This document shows positions 63,841 through 64,000 of a stretch of DNA of 64,000 bases, one piece after another (positions within the stretch are counted from its first letter, which is position 1; each line of letters starts with the position of its first letter). This stretch comes from Streptomyces sp. Ru71 (lineage in GTDB: Bacteria; Actinomycetota; Actinomycetes; Streptomycetales; Streptomycetaceae), in contig NZ_PQSS01000011.1 of NCBI RefSeq assembly GCF_002920535.1, positions 83,623 to 147,622 of the forward strand, written 5' to 3'. The notes under the pieces are model-generated. The model ran no database searches and was not told the origin of the DNA. It worked only from the letters and a program-made list of their open reading frames with translations. The translations under genes and the position numbers were made by a program.

Positions 63841-63992
63841 CTGCGGGTTGCGTGGTGGTTGCTCGCGCAGTTCCCCGCGCCCGTTTATATGCCTGCGGCG
63901 GCCCGTTGCGGTTGTGCTGTGGCTGGTCGCGCAGTTCCCCGCGCCCCTTATATGCCTGCGGCGGCCCGTTGCGGTCGCGTCGTGGCTGGTGT
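63841..63992. repeat. Interspersed repeat, tandem copies 3 and 4 with a partial copy
   Basis: Two complete units (about 63846-63905 and 63906-63965) and the start of another (63966 on) repeat the CGCGCAGTTCCCCGCGCCC...TATATGCCTGCGGCGGCCCGTTGCGG pattern of copy 1. They lie upstream of the TetR gene and run to the window end. Confidence 0.85.
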
Positions 63993-64000
63993 AGCGCCTT

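Overview
The window is a high-GC actinobacterial chromosome segment that I assign to Streptomyces. The reasons are a WhiB-like wblE beside a PdtaS-type kinase, a prsH-sigH anti-sigma/sigma pair, a sodN/sodX nickel superoxide dismutase pair, a complete conservon, an actinobacterial KGD/SucA fusion protein, many GTG/TTG starts and many leaderless genes. Gene order resembles, from memory, the wblE-sigH-sodN-sucA-lon part of the S. coelicolor chromosome. No tRNA, rRNA, CRISPR array, prophage or transposase was recognised.

Layout. 1-6.7 kb: TetR regulator, PdtaS-like kinase, wblE, lipid kinase, small membrane protein, prsH-sigH. 7-10.4 kb: UBP-type zinc finger, Na+/H+ antiporter, PLP enzyme, amidase. 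10.7-13.2 kb: a translationally coupled pair of a Family 2B encapsulin shell protein (HK97 fold with an inserted cyclic-nucleotide-binding-like domain) and a polyprenyl diphosphate synthase, a predicted nanocompartment and its cargo. 13.4-16.2 kb: small enzymes and an AraC/VOC pair. 16.3-23.4 kb: sugar/oligosaccharide uptake cluster (secreted beta-helix protein, DeoR-LacI hybrid regulator, ABC binding protein, two permeases, 2-hydroxyacid dehydrogenase) with repeated GATCAA/TTGATC operator-like sites and no ATPase of its own. 23.4-28.9 kb: TPR-type regulator, alpha/beta hydrolase, sodN/sodX, CGNR regulator, and a methyltransferase broken by a small palindromic insertion. 28.9-34.7 kb: amino-acid ABC transporter, malic enzyme, zinc-type oxidoreductase. 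34.8-38.9 kb: HTH/Clp_N pair under a doubled operator, PadR/DUF4097 pair, small proteins. 39-49.5 kb: KGD/SucA, two-component system, SAM-dependent enzyme, large AAA regulator with SnoaL-like protein. 49.6-54.7 kb: rhomboid-like protein, lon with ClgR and HspR boxes, GH25 lysozyme, MarR. 54.7-61.6 kb: PP2C-like phosphatase and a conservon (kinase, roadblock, DUF742, GTPase) ending in an FAD monooxygenase. 61.6-64 kb: NlpC/P60 hydrolase, hypothetical protein, TetR, and an interspersed repeat.

Main points for follow-up: the encapsulin/prenyl synthase nanocompartment; a DasR-like dre site and a CRP-like site around pdtaS/wblE; the doubled TGTCAAC-N4-GTTGACA operator; two regulators sharing an unnamed C-terminal domain; and the conservon-linked flavin monooxygenase. 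All assignments come from reading the sequence and from family knowledge; no database search was run.
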